Under the pieces are notes generated by a model. The model was given only the letters and a program-made list of their open reading frames with translations. It had not been told where the DNA came from and ran no database searches. This document shows positions 1 to 7,913 of a DNA stretch of 64,000 bases, in pieces. The stretch covers positions 248,001-312,000 of the forward strand of contig CAVZKG010000002.1 in assembly GCA_963775805.1 (NCBI GenBank), given 5' to 3'. Within the stretch, counting starts at the first letter, position 1, and each line of letters starts with the position of its first letter. The translations under genes and the position numbers were made by a program. The stretch is from JAFAMB01 sp963775805 (GTDB taxonomy: Bacteria > Verrucomicrobiota > Verrucomicrobiia > Chthoniobacterales > JAFAMB01).

Positions 1-231
1 GACTTCGCGTTCCGCACTGACCCGGGAGCGCATTTCATTTGCGGCTTTGTTTGTGAACGTAACTGCAAGGATTTTGTCAGGGGCGATCCCTTCGCTTAAA
101 AGGTACATGATCCTCGCCGTGATCACCCGCGTCTTGCCGGTGCCGGCGCCGGCAAGAATCAAGACCGGTCCCTGGATTGAGCGAACGGCGTCGAGTTGCT
201 GGGGATTGAGATCAAATAGGCGCACGGTCAC
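1..231 (-). CDS. UvrD/PcrA-type DNA helicase, N-terminal part (runs off the window)
   Basis: Translating the minus strand gives 77 codons open to the window edge. They contain DLNPQQLDAV (the Q-motif region of superfamily 1A helicases), Walker A GAGTGKT, and the motif Ia region VTFTNKAANEM. This is the start of an ATP-dependent 3'-5' DNA helicase that acts in excision repair or replication restart. The start is GTG at 231 or GTG at 225, with no convincing SD for either. The remainder of the gene lies outside the window, so UvrD, PcrA and Rep cannot be told apart. The family call is firm and the subfamily is not. Confidence 0.85.
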   Translation of the reverse strand, partial: MTVRLFDLNPQQLDAVRSIQGPVLILAGAGTGKTRVITARIMYLLSEGIAPDKILAVTFTNKAANEMRSRVSAEREV

Positions 232-253
232 GGTGAAAGAAAAAAGGTTTCGG

Positions 254-282
254 GGCGCAAAAACAAAGGCAGTTTTTGCGCC
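254..282 (-). terminator. Hairpin terminator after the superoxide dismutase gene
   Basis: There is a perfect 11-bp inverted repeat (GGCGCAAAAAC / GTTTTTGCGCC) with a 7-nt loop. On the minus strand it lies downstream of the dismutase stop and is followed, after about 8 nt, by a run of six T. The position fits an intrinsic terminator that also insulates the helicase gene beyond it. The T run is offset from the stem, so termination efficiency is uncertain. Confidence 0.5.
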
Positions 283-344
283 AATTCTTTTACAAAATGA
301 GGGATCCGCCGAGGGACTACGGGATGGTTTGCCGCTGAGCTCTG

Positions 345-1085
345 TTAAGCCCCTTTAGTTGACGCAGCAGAATAGTTTTCGCCAGCGTAATCCCAATTGA
401 TAACGTTGAAAAAGCCTTTCACGTATTCGGCGCGGCGGTTTTGATATTTCAGATAATAGGCATGCTCCCACACATCAATTCCGACGACCGGGGTCAATTT
501 TCCGCCTGAAATCGGTGTATCCTGGTTCGGAGTCGAAACAATTGACACAGTTTTTCCGTCTGTCGCCAGCCATGCCCAACCGCTGCCAAACACTTTCATC
601 GCGGCTTCACTGAACTTCGTCTGAAACGCCGGATACCCGCCGAAAGCGGCATCAATTGCTTTCGCTAAATCGCCGGAGGGTTGTCCGTTCTCGTTCTTCT
701 TCAGAAGTTTCCAGAAAAGCGAATGATTGTATTGGCCGCCGCCATTGTTCCGGACTGCGGTGCGGATATTTTCAGGGACTTTGTCGAGCTGAGTCAAAAG
801 ATCAGCCAGAGTCATCTTTTGAACCTCTTCGGGAGCCTGTGCCAGCGCCTTGTTCAGATTTTCGACGTAAGCGCCGTTATGTTTGTCGTGATGGATCTGC
901 ATCGTTTGTGCATCGATGTACGGTTCAAGAGCGTCGTAACCATAGTCGAGTGCCGGTAGTTTGAATGGATAAACGGTATTACCCACATTGAGAACTGAGT
1001 CTGCGGCCTGTCCGATCGAGGGTGCCATCGCAAAAGCGCCTGCGGTCAGGGCGACAGCTTTGATTGCTTCGCGTCGAGTCATCAT
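345..1085 (-). CDS. sodA: Fe/Mn-family superoxide dismutase with Tat-type signal, Mn-like
   Basis: This enzyme converts superoxide to peroxide and oxygen. The metal ligands are visible: the His in IHHDKHN, the His in QYNHSLFW, and Asp and His in DVWEHAYY. Gly sits four residues before the second His, and the Gln of NQDTPI is present; this pair favours the Mn type over the Fe type. The N-terminus reads MMTRREAIKAVALTAG, a twin-arginine motif (RREAIK) followed by a hydrophobic stretch and a likely cleavage after IGQA, so export by Tat is inferred. I chose the ATG at 1085 (or 1082) because it places RR directly after the start; a longer reading from 1112 adds only a few residues. Metal type is a judgement from residues only. 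Confidence 0.9.
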   Translation of the reverse strand: MMTRREAIKAVALTAGAFAMAPSIGQAADSVLNVGNTVYPFKLPALDYGYDALEPYIDAQTMQIHHDKHNGAYVENLNKALAQAPEEVQKMTLADLLTQLDKVPENIRTAVRNNGGGQYNHSLFWKLLKKNENGQPSGDLAKAIDAAFGGYPAFQTKFSEAAMKVFGSGWAWLATDGKTVSIVSTPNQDTPISGGKLTPVVGIDVWEHAYYLKYQNRRAEYVKGFFNVINWDYAGENYSAASTKGA

Positions 1086-1135
1086 AATGATTACTCTACA
1101 TTCAACAACCATGGTTGCTAGCTAAGGGAGCGTTG

Positions 1136-1153
1136 GAGTGCCACGCTGTGGCA
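1136..1153. repeat. Short perfect hairpin GTGCCAC-GCT-GTGGCAC
   Basis: A 7-bp perfect inverted repeat with a 3-nt loop lies in the gap between nagA (upstream on the minus strand) and the dismutase gene. No T run follows on either strand, so it is more likely a dispersed palindromic repeat or an mRNA processing stem than a classical terminator. Confidence 0.45.
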
Positions 1154-1226
1154 CCTTTCCTGAGCCTACCGCGTAAGCCGTGAGATCGAGACCCTTCTTC
1201 CTTCTCAATTCTCACTTCCCTTCCCT

Positions 1227-2387
1227 TTACTCCTTCTCGAAAACCGTATTCCCGCCGACAATGGTGCGATGGACTTGAAATTGATCGTCGAAGAGCACAA
1301 AATCGGCGGTCTTCCCAGATTCAAGAGAACCGAGTTGGTGGGACAGCCGAAGAGCAGTGGCCGGTGTCAATGACGCCATGCGAACCGACTCGTGTAGCGG
1401 GACCTCGGCCAAGAAAGTCATATTCCGAACCAGATCAATCATTCGAGCCGTGCTGCCGGCCAGAGCGGATTCATCCTCCAGAATCCCGTATCCGTTGGCG
1501 ACTTTGCATGCGTAATTCCCCAGGTTGAAGCGCGTTCCGACCGGGAGCCCTGAGCCTGCGATCGAGTCGGTCACAAGAATAAGCTTGTCAGGTCCTTTCA
1601 CCTTGTAAGCCAACTTCAAGAGAGTCGGCGAGGCGTGAAATCCGTCCGCGATCACTTCGCAGTAGAGGTCGGACTCGCTTAGCGCAATCTCCACCAGGCC
1701 AGCTTGCCTGAACAAGCCGATCTTCTTTGCCGACGACATCGCGTTAAAAAGGTGGGTAACCTTCCGTAGCCCGGCATCCATGGCGGACCTCACCTGTTCG
1801 TCGCTGGTCTCGGAGTGACCCGCGCTCATTAGAATCCCGGCTTGCGCTCCTGCCCTGATGAATGGGATCGCTCCAGGAAGTTCCGGTGCGATGGTAATCG
1901 CGCTGACTTTAGATGCCCGATCCACCACCCAATGGGTCTGGTCGCAGTCAGGGTTCGTGAGCAGCGCCTTGTCTTGTGCTCCCGCCTTGGTCCGGGCGAG
2001 ATGCGGTCCTTCGAGGTGAACGGGGAGCAGTCGACCAATTGTGGCGGAGCGTTCCATGGCACTAAGCAGAAGTTCGAACCGAGCGTAGGTTGCAGTCGCA
2101 GCGGTCGGCGTCAAGGCAGTCGTTCCGCCTGCAGCATGGAATCGGGAAATTGTTTCGATCGCTTGCGGCGTGGCATCCAGGAAATCGGCGCCATTTCCGC
2201 CGTGCACATGGAGGTCGACGAACCCCGGGGCAAGGTATAAACCCCGAGCGTCGAACGCATGGTCACTGACGTCGAAAGATCCCGCTCCTTCTCCGATCCG
2301 CGCGATCTTTCCGCGGTCGAAATCGATCCATCCTTGATCGACCACCCGATCCGGAAAGATGAGTCTGGCATTTCGAATCGTCGGCAC
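1227..2387 (-). CDS. nagA: N-acetylglucosamine-6-phosphate deacetylase
   Basis: The enzyme hydrolyses GlcNAc-6-phosphate to glucosamine-6-phosphate and acetate in amino-sugar or cell-wall recycling. At 386 aa it has the usual length for NagA. Visible amidohydrolase signatures are HVHGGNGADF near residue 60, the metal-binding Glu in HLEGPHL, SAGHSETS, the THLFNAMS substrate loop, and VTDSIAGSG with the catalytic Asp. The start appears to be GTG at 2387; no ATG or SD is better placed. No nagB or transporter is adjacent; a GNAT gene lies upstream on the same strand after about 200 bp. Confidence 0.92.
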   Translation of the reverse strand: MPTIRNARLIFPDRVVDQGWIDFDRGKIARIGEGAGSFDVSDHAFDARGLYLAPGFVDLHVHGGNGADFLDATPQAIETISRFHAAGGTTALTPTAATATYARFELLLSAMERSATIGRLLPVHLEGPHLARTKAGAQDKALLTNPDCDQTHWVVDRASKVSAITIAPELPGAIPFIRAGAQAGILMSAGHSETSDEQVRSAMDAGLRKVTHLFNAMSSAKKIGLFRQAGLVEIALSESDLYCEVIADGFHASPTLLKLAYKVKGPDKLILVTDSIAGSGLPVGTRFNLGNYACKVANGYGILEDESALAGSTARMIDLVRNMTFLAEVPLHESVRMASLTPATALRLSHQLGSLESGKTADFVLFDDQFQVHRTIVGGNTVFEKE

Positions 2388-2590
2388 TGGGCGTCAAATT
2401 CTCTTCTCGAATGAAGAGGTCGTCCAACCATATTCCCGGTTTAGCGAGAAAGGTTCAATAGTGATCATGGAATGAAGCCATGCCGAGTTGAAATCATATT
2501 CTGTGAACGTTCCGTTCGAGTGTCGAACTCCCGAATCGCACGAAGATACGGCGACTGACCGGAACGGTCTGTCCGGCCGGGTCCGTCGAA

Positions 2591-3097
2591 CTACGTCAAC
2601 TTTGTGCGATTCAAAAGGTCATACTCATAGCGCGCAACGAAATAAGGACCGACTTGCCGATCACTATGATGTCGAAACCCAGCCCGTTCGTAGATCGTTC
2701 GAAGCCTCGTCCGGGCTGCTTCGCAGTCCAGGCGAAGAAACTGTTTGCCGAGTTGTCTGGCTCGATCGATGGCCCAATGGAGAAGGTTTGAAGAGATTTT
2801 CCCGCCCGAGAACTTCCGGCGTACAGCAAGTCGATGAATAAATGCGGCTTCGCCGGCCGGGACGTCCGGCCAGAACAGAGGATCTTCGAGTTGAAACTTG
2901 ATTGTTCCAGCGATTTCGCCGTCCCGAATAGCCACATGGAACTGGTCGCTCGCCACATCGGCAGCGATTTGAGTCGCGGAAAGCTCGTCCCCTTTCCACA
3001 ACGGCATACGGTTTGCCTCCAGCCAACGTGCCGCCTCCAGAAGCACCTCGGAGATCTGGTCGACGTCGCTGACCACCGCTTTACGAATGAAAATCAT
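2591..3097 (-). CDS. GNAT-family N-acetyltransferase
   Basis: This 168-aa protein has the GNAT fold pattern: a beta-strand start MIFIRKAVVSDVDQ, GEIAGTIKFQ, AAFIHRLAVRRKFSGGKI as motif A (acetyl-CoA pyrophosphate loop, here R-K-F-S-G-G-K-I), and a C-terminal YERAGFRHH strand-helix typical of these enzymes. It transfers acetyl from acetyl-CoA to an unknown amine. The start was set at the ATG at 3097 because the domain begins there; an upstream in-frame start at 3169 would add 24 residues of non-domain sequence. The gene is divergent from ilvB. The substrate cannot be read from sequence. Confidence 0.8.
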   Translation of the reverse strand: MIFIRKAVVSDVDQISEVLLEAARWLEANRMPLWKGDELSATQIAADVASDQFHVAIRDGEIAGTIKFQLEDPLFWPDVPAGEAAFIHRLAVRRKFSGGKISSNLLHWAIDRARQLGKQFLRLDCEAARTRLRTIYERAGFRHHSDRQVGPYFVARYEYDLLNRTKLT

Positions 3098-3209
3098 TTT
3101 AGAAATTATTATTTGTCGGTCTCGGTTGCCAGGGGGAAACCAAAAGAGGGAGCTCTTCCTCTCTGACAACAGAGACGGGCAACTGACGACTTCTTCCGCG
3201 GTTTAAAGA

Positions 3210-3238
3210 TTGATCGACTGCAGGTCGCCCCGTATAGT
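3210..3238 (+). promoter_or_regulatory. Sigma-70-like promoter for ilvB
   Basis: TTGATC at 3210-3215 and TATAGT at 3233-3238 are separated by exactly 17 bp in the gap between the divergent GNAT gene and ilvB. Transcription would begin near 3245. That leaves about 70 nt of leader before the ATG at 3316, which helps choose that start over the ATG at 3253 (only about 8 nt of leader). Predicted by eye only. Confidence 0.5.
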
Positions 3239-3315
3239 AACCGACTCTTTTTATGAAAACCTCTACAGCCAACGAACCCGCCCTGACCCGTCAGGCCTCT
3301 AAACGAGGCGAAGCG

Positions 3316-5055
3316 ATGAATGGCGCCGAGATTCTCGTCGCCGCACTGGAGCGCGAGGGTGTAGAGGTAATCTTCGCTTATCCGGGCGGTGCCAGCATGC
3401 CAATTCACCAGGCTCTGACACGGTCAACCAAAATTCGGACAATACTCCCTCGCCATGAGCAGGGTGGCAGCTTTTCCGCAGGAGGTTATGCCAGAGCTAC
3501 CGGAAAAGCCGGTGTCTGTATGGCGACTTCCGGCCCGGGTGCAACCAATCTCGTGACTGGAATCGCAGACGCCTACATGGACTCAGTTCCACTTGTGGCG
3601 ATTACAGGTCAGGTGCCGCAGGAAATGATCGGACGCGGCGCTTTCCAGGAGACGGATGTCTTTGGAATGACATTGCCAGTGGTCAAGCACAGCTATCTCG
3701 TCATGGATATTCACGAGATCCCTCGTGTGGTGAAAGAAGCGTTTCATATCGCACAGACCGGACGGCCAGGCCCCGTTCTCATCGATATTCCGAAGAATAT
3801 TCAGAATCAGATGGCGCAGCCGATATTTCCATCGGAGCTGACGCTGCGCGGTTATCGCTCGGCTCCAAAAGCGGACCCGGTGGCTTTGAACGAGATAATC
3901 GGGCTGATCAAATCGGCAAAGCGCCCGATGATTTATGCTGGCGGCGGCATCATCACGTCGGAAGCAGCTTCCGAACTGCTGGAGTTTGCTGAACGGAGTC
4001 AGATTCCGGTCGCCACAACCTTGATGGGGATCGGTGGTTTTCCGGAGGGACATCCACTCTCGCTGAAGTGGTTGGGAATGCACGGCACGGTGTATGCCAA
4101 CTGCGCGGTGAATGAATCCGACCTGTTACTGGCTTTGGGTGTGAGGTTCGATGACCGCGTCACCGGCAAGGTCGAGAAATTTGCTGAGCATGGCACGATC
4201 GTCCACATCGACATCGACTTTTCCGAACTGAACAAAAACAAAGTCGTCAAGCTCCCAATTCTCAGCGATATCAAATACGCATTGAGCGAGTTAAATCGGC
4301 TCCTGGCCGCAGGAGGATACGAACGGACTTCCAATCAGTTTACACTTTTCCCGGACTGGCTAAAAAAAATCCAGCAATGGAAACAGCGCTACCCGCTCGA
4401 TTTCAAAGATTCGGACTCCGAAATATTGCCCCAGTATGTCATCCGGCTGTTGCACGAGATGACGAAGGGTGAAGCGATCATTGCGACTGGCGTCGGCCAA
4501 CACCAAATGTGGGCCGGGCAATACTACGATTTCTCGGAACCGCGTCAATTTTTGACCTCTGCGGGCTTGGGCGCGATGGGCTTCGGGTTTCCAGCTGCAC
4601 TCGGTGCGAAAGTGGCCCATCCAGACAAGCAGGTCGTGGATATTGATGGCGACGGTTCATTCCTCATGAACGTTCAGGAATTAGCTTGTGCTCACGTGGA
4701 AGGGATCGCTGCCAAAGTTGTAATTATCAACAACCAGCATCTCGGCATGGTGGTGCAATGGGAGGACAGGTTCTACAACAGCAATCGTGGCCACACCTTC
4801 CTGGGCGACCCTCGTGACAGAGATAGAATCTATCCGGACTATGTTGAACTCTGTAAAGGGTTTGGCGTGAAATGTGAGCGCGTGATCGATAAGAAGGATC
4901 TGCGCGCCGCGATGCAACGGATGCTGGATTCGGACGAATGTTATGTCCTGGACGTTATGACACCGTTCACCGAGCACGTGATGCCGATGATTCCGGCTGG
5001 GAAAACCTATCGGGACATCATCATCGACGAGCGCCACGGCAAGTTCGACGGATAG
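3316..5055 (+). CDS. ilvB: Acetolactate synthase, large (catalytic) subunit
   Basis: This thiamine-diphosphate enzyme condenses pyruvate with pyruvate or 2-oxobutyrate, the first common step of branched-chain amino acid synthesis. The N-terminal PYR domain holds the catalytic Glu in LPRHEQGG and the FAD/ThDP region CMATSGPGATNL; the C-terminal PP domain carries the Mg-ThDP motif GDGSFLMNVQEL. Starting from 3316 the protein is 579 aa, a normal length. This ATG has GAGGCG about 7 nt upstream, whereas the earlier in-frame ATG at 3253 has no SD and lies almost at the predicted transcription start. No regulatory-subunit gene (ilvN/ilvH) is adjacent; lysS follows after a perfect intergenic hairpin. 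Confidence 0.93.
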   Translation: MNGAEILVAALEREGVEVIFAYPGGASMPIHQALTRSTKIRTILPRHEQGGSFSAGGYARATGKAGVCMATSGPGATNLVTGIADAYMDSVPLVAITGQVPQEMIGRGAFQETDVFGMTLPVVKHSYLVMDIHEIPRVVKEAFHIAQTGRPGPVLIDIPKNIQNQMAQPIFPSELTLRGYRSAPKADPVALNEIIGLIKSAKRPMIYAGGGIITSEAASELLEFAERSQIPVATTLMGIGGFPEGHPLSLKWLGMHGTVYANCAVNESDLLLALGVRFDDRVTGKVEKFAEHGTIVHIDIDFSELNKNKVVKLPILSDIKYALSELNRLLAAGGYERTSNQFTLFPDWLKKIQQWKQRYPLDFKDSDSEILPQYVIRLLHEMTKGEAIIATGVGQHQMWAGQYYDFSEPRQFLTSAGLGAMGFGFPAALGAKVAHPDKQVVDIDGDGSFLMNVQELACAHVEGIAAKVVIINNQHLGMVVQWEDRFYNSNRGHTFLGDPRDRDRIYPDYVELCKGFGVKCERVIDKKDLRAAMQRMLDSDECYVLDVMTPFTEHVMPMIPAGKTYRDIIIDERHGKFDG

Positions 5056-5062
5056 AACGCGG

Positions 5063-5087
5063 AATTTCCCGGTTAAACCGGGAAATT
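5063..5087. promoter_or_regulatory. Perfect intergenic hairpin between ilvB and lysS
   Basis: There are exact 12-nt arms (AATTTCCCGGTT and AACCGGGAAATT) around a single central A, so the RNA would form a stem of about 11 bp with a tight loop. It lies 8 nt after the ilvB stop and ends about 10 nt before the lysS start. It has no T run. It could be an mRNA-stability or processing element, a weak terminator, or a structure affecting lysS initiation. Confidence 0.55.
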
Positions 5088-5097
5088 TCAGGTGTCG

Positions 5098-6543
5098 ATG
5101 GAAGAAAACGAACTTCTCGCGGTCCGGCGCCAGAAACTCGAGCAATTGCTTGAGCAGAAGGTGGATCCTTTTGGGGGCCGGTTTGACGTCTCCGGTGATG
5201 TCGGTGAAGTCCGAAAGAATTTCGCGGAGGGCCAGCAAGTCCGTCTTGCTGGCCGAATCACGGCCCACCGCGATATGGGCAAAAGCCAGTTTCTGGACCT
5301 GAGCGATGTCACCGGCCGCCTCCAAATCTACGTCAACCTGAAGGAGCTGCCACCGGAAGAGGCCTCCGCATTTCGCCAGCTGGATATTGGGGACTTTCTC
5401 GGAGTTGAAGGAGAATGCTTCAACACTAAAAGCGGTGAACCAACGATTCGAGTAAAGCAGTTCCGGATTCTCTCGAAGACGTTGCGACCACTGCCCGACA
5501 AATGGCACGGAGTAAGCGACATTGAAATTCGAAATAGACAGCGATACCTCGATCTGATCGCTAACCCGGCCGCTCGTGAGGTCTTTCTCACCAGGAGCCG
5601 GATTGTCCGGGAGATCCGCGAATACTTAAACGCGCGTGGGTTTATTGAAGTCGAGACTCCGATGATGCAACCGATAGCGGGCGGCGCGGCAGCTCAGCCG
5701 TTCAAGACCCATCATAACGCTCTGGATGTGGATCTTTATCTCCGGATCGCTCCGGAACTTTATCTGAAGCGTTTGTTGGTCGGTGGCTTCACGAGAGTGT
5801 TTGAACTGAACCGCAACTTCCGGAACGAAGGCATCTCTCGTCGGCATAATCCGGAGTTTACGATGCTCGAGATTTACTGGGCATACGCCGACTTCGAAGT
5901 GATGGCGAACTTGGTCGAAGAAATGATCTGCGGCTTGGCGGAGCAAGTGGCTGGGACCTTGCAGATCGAACACAAAGATGCCGAAGGAAATGTCAGGCGA
6001 ACGATTAATCTCTCGCGCCCTTGGAAACGGGCCCGTTACGAAGACCTGATTCGCCAGGTCGACAATAGCTGGTACGAACGTAGCCGTGAGCAGAAAGTGC
6101 AACGATGCTCAGAACTCGGTGTTGAAATTCATCCGGGGATGCAGGAGTTCGAGGTGACGCAGCAAATCTTCGAAAAGCTTATTGAAGAGCGAACAATCGA
6201 TCCGCTTTTTGTGACGCACCTGCCGGTTGAACTTGTTCCATTGGCAAAACAGAATTCGGAAAACAAAGCGTTAGTCGACGTTTACGAACTTGTGATCAAC
6301 GGCCAGGAATTATCGCCCGGTTACACGGAGCTGAACGATCCGGATGTGCAACGTCGCCGGTTTACCGAACAGATCGGCGAAGAAACACAGAACCTGGACG
6401 AAGATTTTCTATTGGCGCTCGAGCATGGGATGCCGCCGGCGGGCGGAGTAGGGATCGGCATTGATCGACTGGTGATGATGCTCACCGGTGCGGAATCAAT
6501 CCGCGAGGTCATCCTGTTCCCGCATCTCAAGCCGAAGACGTAG
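5098..6543 (+). CDS. lysS: Lysyl-tRNA synthetase, class II
   Basis: The enzyme charges tRNA-Lys with lysine. An N-terminal OB-fold anticodon-binding domain (VRLAGRITAHRDMGKSQFLD) precedes the class II core. Motif 1 is FIEVETPMMQPIAGGAAAQP, motif 2 contains FRNEGISRRHNPEFTMLE, and motif 3 is GVGIGIDRLVMMLTG near the C-terminus. Length is about 481 aa, slightly shorter than the E. coli enzyme. The start is taken as ATG 5098 with AGGTG just upstream; GTG 5092 is the alternative. It lies between ilvB and an MFS gene on the same strand with short gaps, so an operon is likely. Confidence 0.95.
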   Translation: MEENELLAVRRQKLEQLLEQKVDPFGGRFDVSGDVGEVRKNFAEGQQVRLAGRITAHRDMGKSQFLDLSDVTGRLQIYVNLKELPPEEASAFRQLDIGDFLGVEGECFNTKSGEPTIRVKQFRILSKTLRPLPDKWHGVSDIEIRNRQRYLDLIANPAAREVFLTRSRIVREIREYLNARGFIEVETPMMQPIAGGAAAQPFKTHHNALDVDLYLRIAPELYLKRLLVGGFTRVFELNRNFRNEGISRRHNPEFTMLEIYWAYADFEVMANLVEEMICGLAEQVAGTLQIEHKDAEGNVRRTINLSRPWKRARYEDLIRQVDNSWYERSREQKVQRCSELGVEIHPGMQEFEVTQQIFEKLIEERTIDPLFVTHLPVELVPLAKQNSENKALVDVYELVINGQELSPGYTELNDPDVQRRRFTEQIGEETQNLDEDFLLALEHGMPPAGGVGIGIDRLVMMLTGAESIREVILFPHLKPKT

Positions 6544-6557
6544 TCCCCGTACCCGAA

Positions 6558-7913
6558 ATGACGACCAGTTCTATTGAGCCGCCTACGACGAGTTTTCCGC
6601 CTGAAGCAAGCAATTCGTTCCGATTCAGTCTGTTCAACGCGGTGAATTTTCAGATTACGCTGGGTGCGCCAATGGTACTCTACGCGAAATCGCTGGGTGG
6701 CAGCGCCACGACGATCGGGATTGTGGCGTCGCTTGCGCCATTGATGACTGTATTGCAACTCCCCACCGCATACTTCATCCCGAAAGTGGGCTACAAAGGG
6801 TTCGTCTTATTTGGTATGTCTGCCCGCACAGCGCTTTTGTTTCTTTTGGCCATCCTACCGCTGCTCCATTTCTTAAGGCCGGTCATCCAGGTAGAACTGA
6901 TGCTGACCTTTTTGTTTCTGTTCAACGTCGTCCGCGGAATTTCGACCGGGGCCTGGCTGCCTTGGCTGACGGCGCTGGTGCCACCTGGTGCGCGCACGAA
7001 CTTTCTTCGCTCTGACCAGCTTCATATGCAGTGTGGCGGGATGCTCGCCATCGCGATTTCAACAGCTGTTCTTTGGTCGGGTGGGAGGCCATGGCAATTC
7101 GGACTATTATTCGCCATCAGCATGTTCTCAGGGATGCTGAGCCTGCATTTTGTCAGAAAAATCCCGGATATCGAAGTCGGGAACCAGGTCAAGTCATCCG
7201 GCCAGCCGGTTCCCTGGCTCGCAATTCTGAAGTATCCACCATTCGTTAGGCTGCTGGTTTTTAACGTGGTCTACAACTGGGTTATCGGCGGTCTGGCGGC
7301 GTTCGTGATTGCGTTCCTGGAAGGGAGAGGGGGGTATACTGCAGGACAGGTCCTCGCCGTGAGTCTCGCAGGGGCCTTCGGAGCGTTCGCAAGCGTTCCG
7401 TTCATCGGTCCGATTTTGGAGCGAACCGGGAGCAAACCGGTATTAAGATCCTCACTGGCACTCTATTTGATTGGCATAACCTTCTGGGTTCTCGTCACGG
7501 CTGGAATTGTTCCCGCCGCTTACGCCTTCGTCGGGATGGATTATCTGGTGCTTGGAGTCGCAGGGGGCTTGTTTTCAATTGCGAATGTTCGGATTGCAAT
7601 GGACACGATGCCGGAGCTTGGCCGGAACCACTTCTTCACGCTATTTACCGTGTTCACTTCCCTTAGTCTTGGCTTGGCACCGATCTTCTGGGGCGTCTTT
7701 CTCGACGCGCTTGCCAAGCACGAGTTTGCTCTGGGGATTTTCCAGGTGAACCGGTTTAGCACTTACTTTGTTTTACTTGTAGTGATAACGATTGTGACAC
7801 TTTTCTTAACCAAGCCGTTGGTCGAAAAGAAAGGAAAGCCATTGGAAACGGCGATTCGCGACGTTGTGATCATGGCGCGCTTGAGGCTTTATGGCAGATT
7901 CTTTAGCCGATAA
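6558..7913 (+). CDS. MFS transporter, substrate unknown
   Basis: This 451-aa integral membrane protein has about 12 hydrophobic segments. A 20-residue polar N-terminus is followed by paired helices (TTIGIVASLAPLMTVLQLP, MLTFLFLFNVVRGISTGAWL, a second half beginning near VFNVVYNWVIGGLAAFVIAF). The pattern is that of the major facilitator superfamily, but I cannot assign a substrate or subfamily. It starts 15 nt after lysS and overlaps the next gene by 23 nt, so the three are probably co-transcribed. The neighbouring lipoprotein-release permease makes an envelope role possible, but that is only a guess. Confidence 0.8.
   Translation: MTTSSIEPPTTSFPPEASNSFRFSLFNAVNFQITLGAPMVLYAKSLGGSATTIGIVASLAPLMTVLQLPTAYFIPKVGYKGFVLFGMSARTALLFLLAILPLLHFLRPVIQVELMLTFLFLFNVVRGISTGAWLPWLTALVPPGARTNFLRSDQLHMQCGGMLAIAISTAVLWSGGRPWQFGLLFAISMFSGMLSLHFVRKIPDIEVGNQVKSSGQPVPWLAILKYPPFVRLLVFNVVYNWVIGGLAAFVIAFLEGRGGYTAGQVLAVSLAGAFGAFASVPFIGPILERTGSKPVLRSSLALYLIGITFWVLVTAGIVPAAYAFVGMDYLVLGVAGGLFSIANVRIAMDTMPELGRNHFFTLFTVFTSLSLGLAPIFWGVFLDALAKHEFALGIFQVNRFSTYFVLLVVITIVTLFLTKPLVEKKGKPLETAIRDVVIMARLRLYGRFFSR

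Noticed and set aside
3170..3315. T-box or attenuator leader before ilvB
   Set aside because: The leader is only about 70 nt and shows no T-box motif or leader peptide rich in branched-chain codons.
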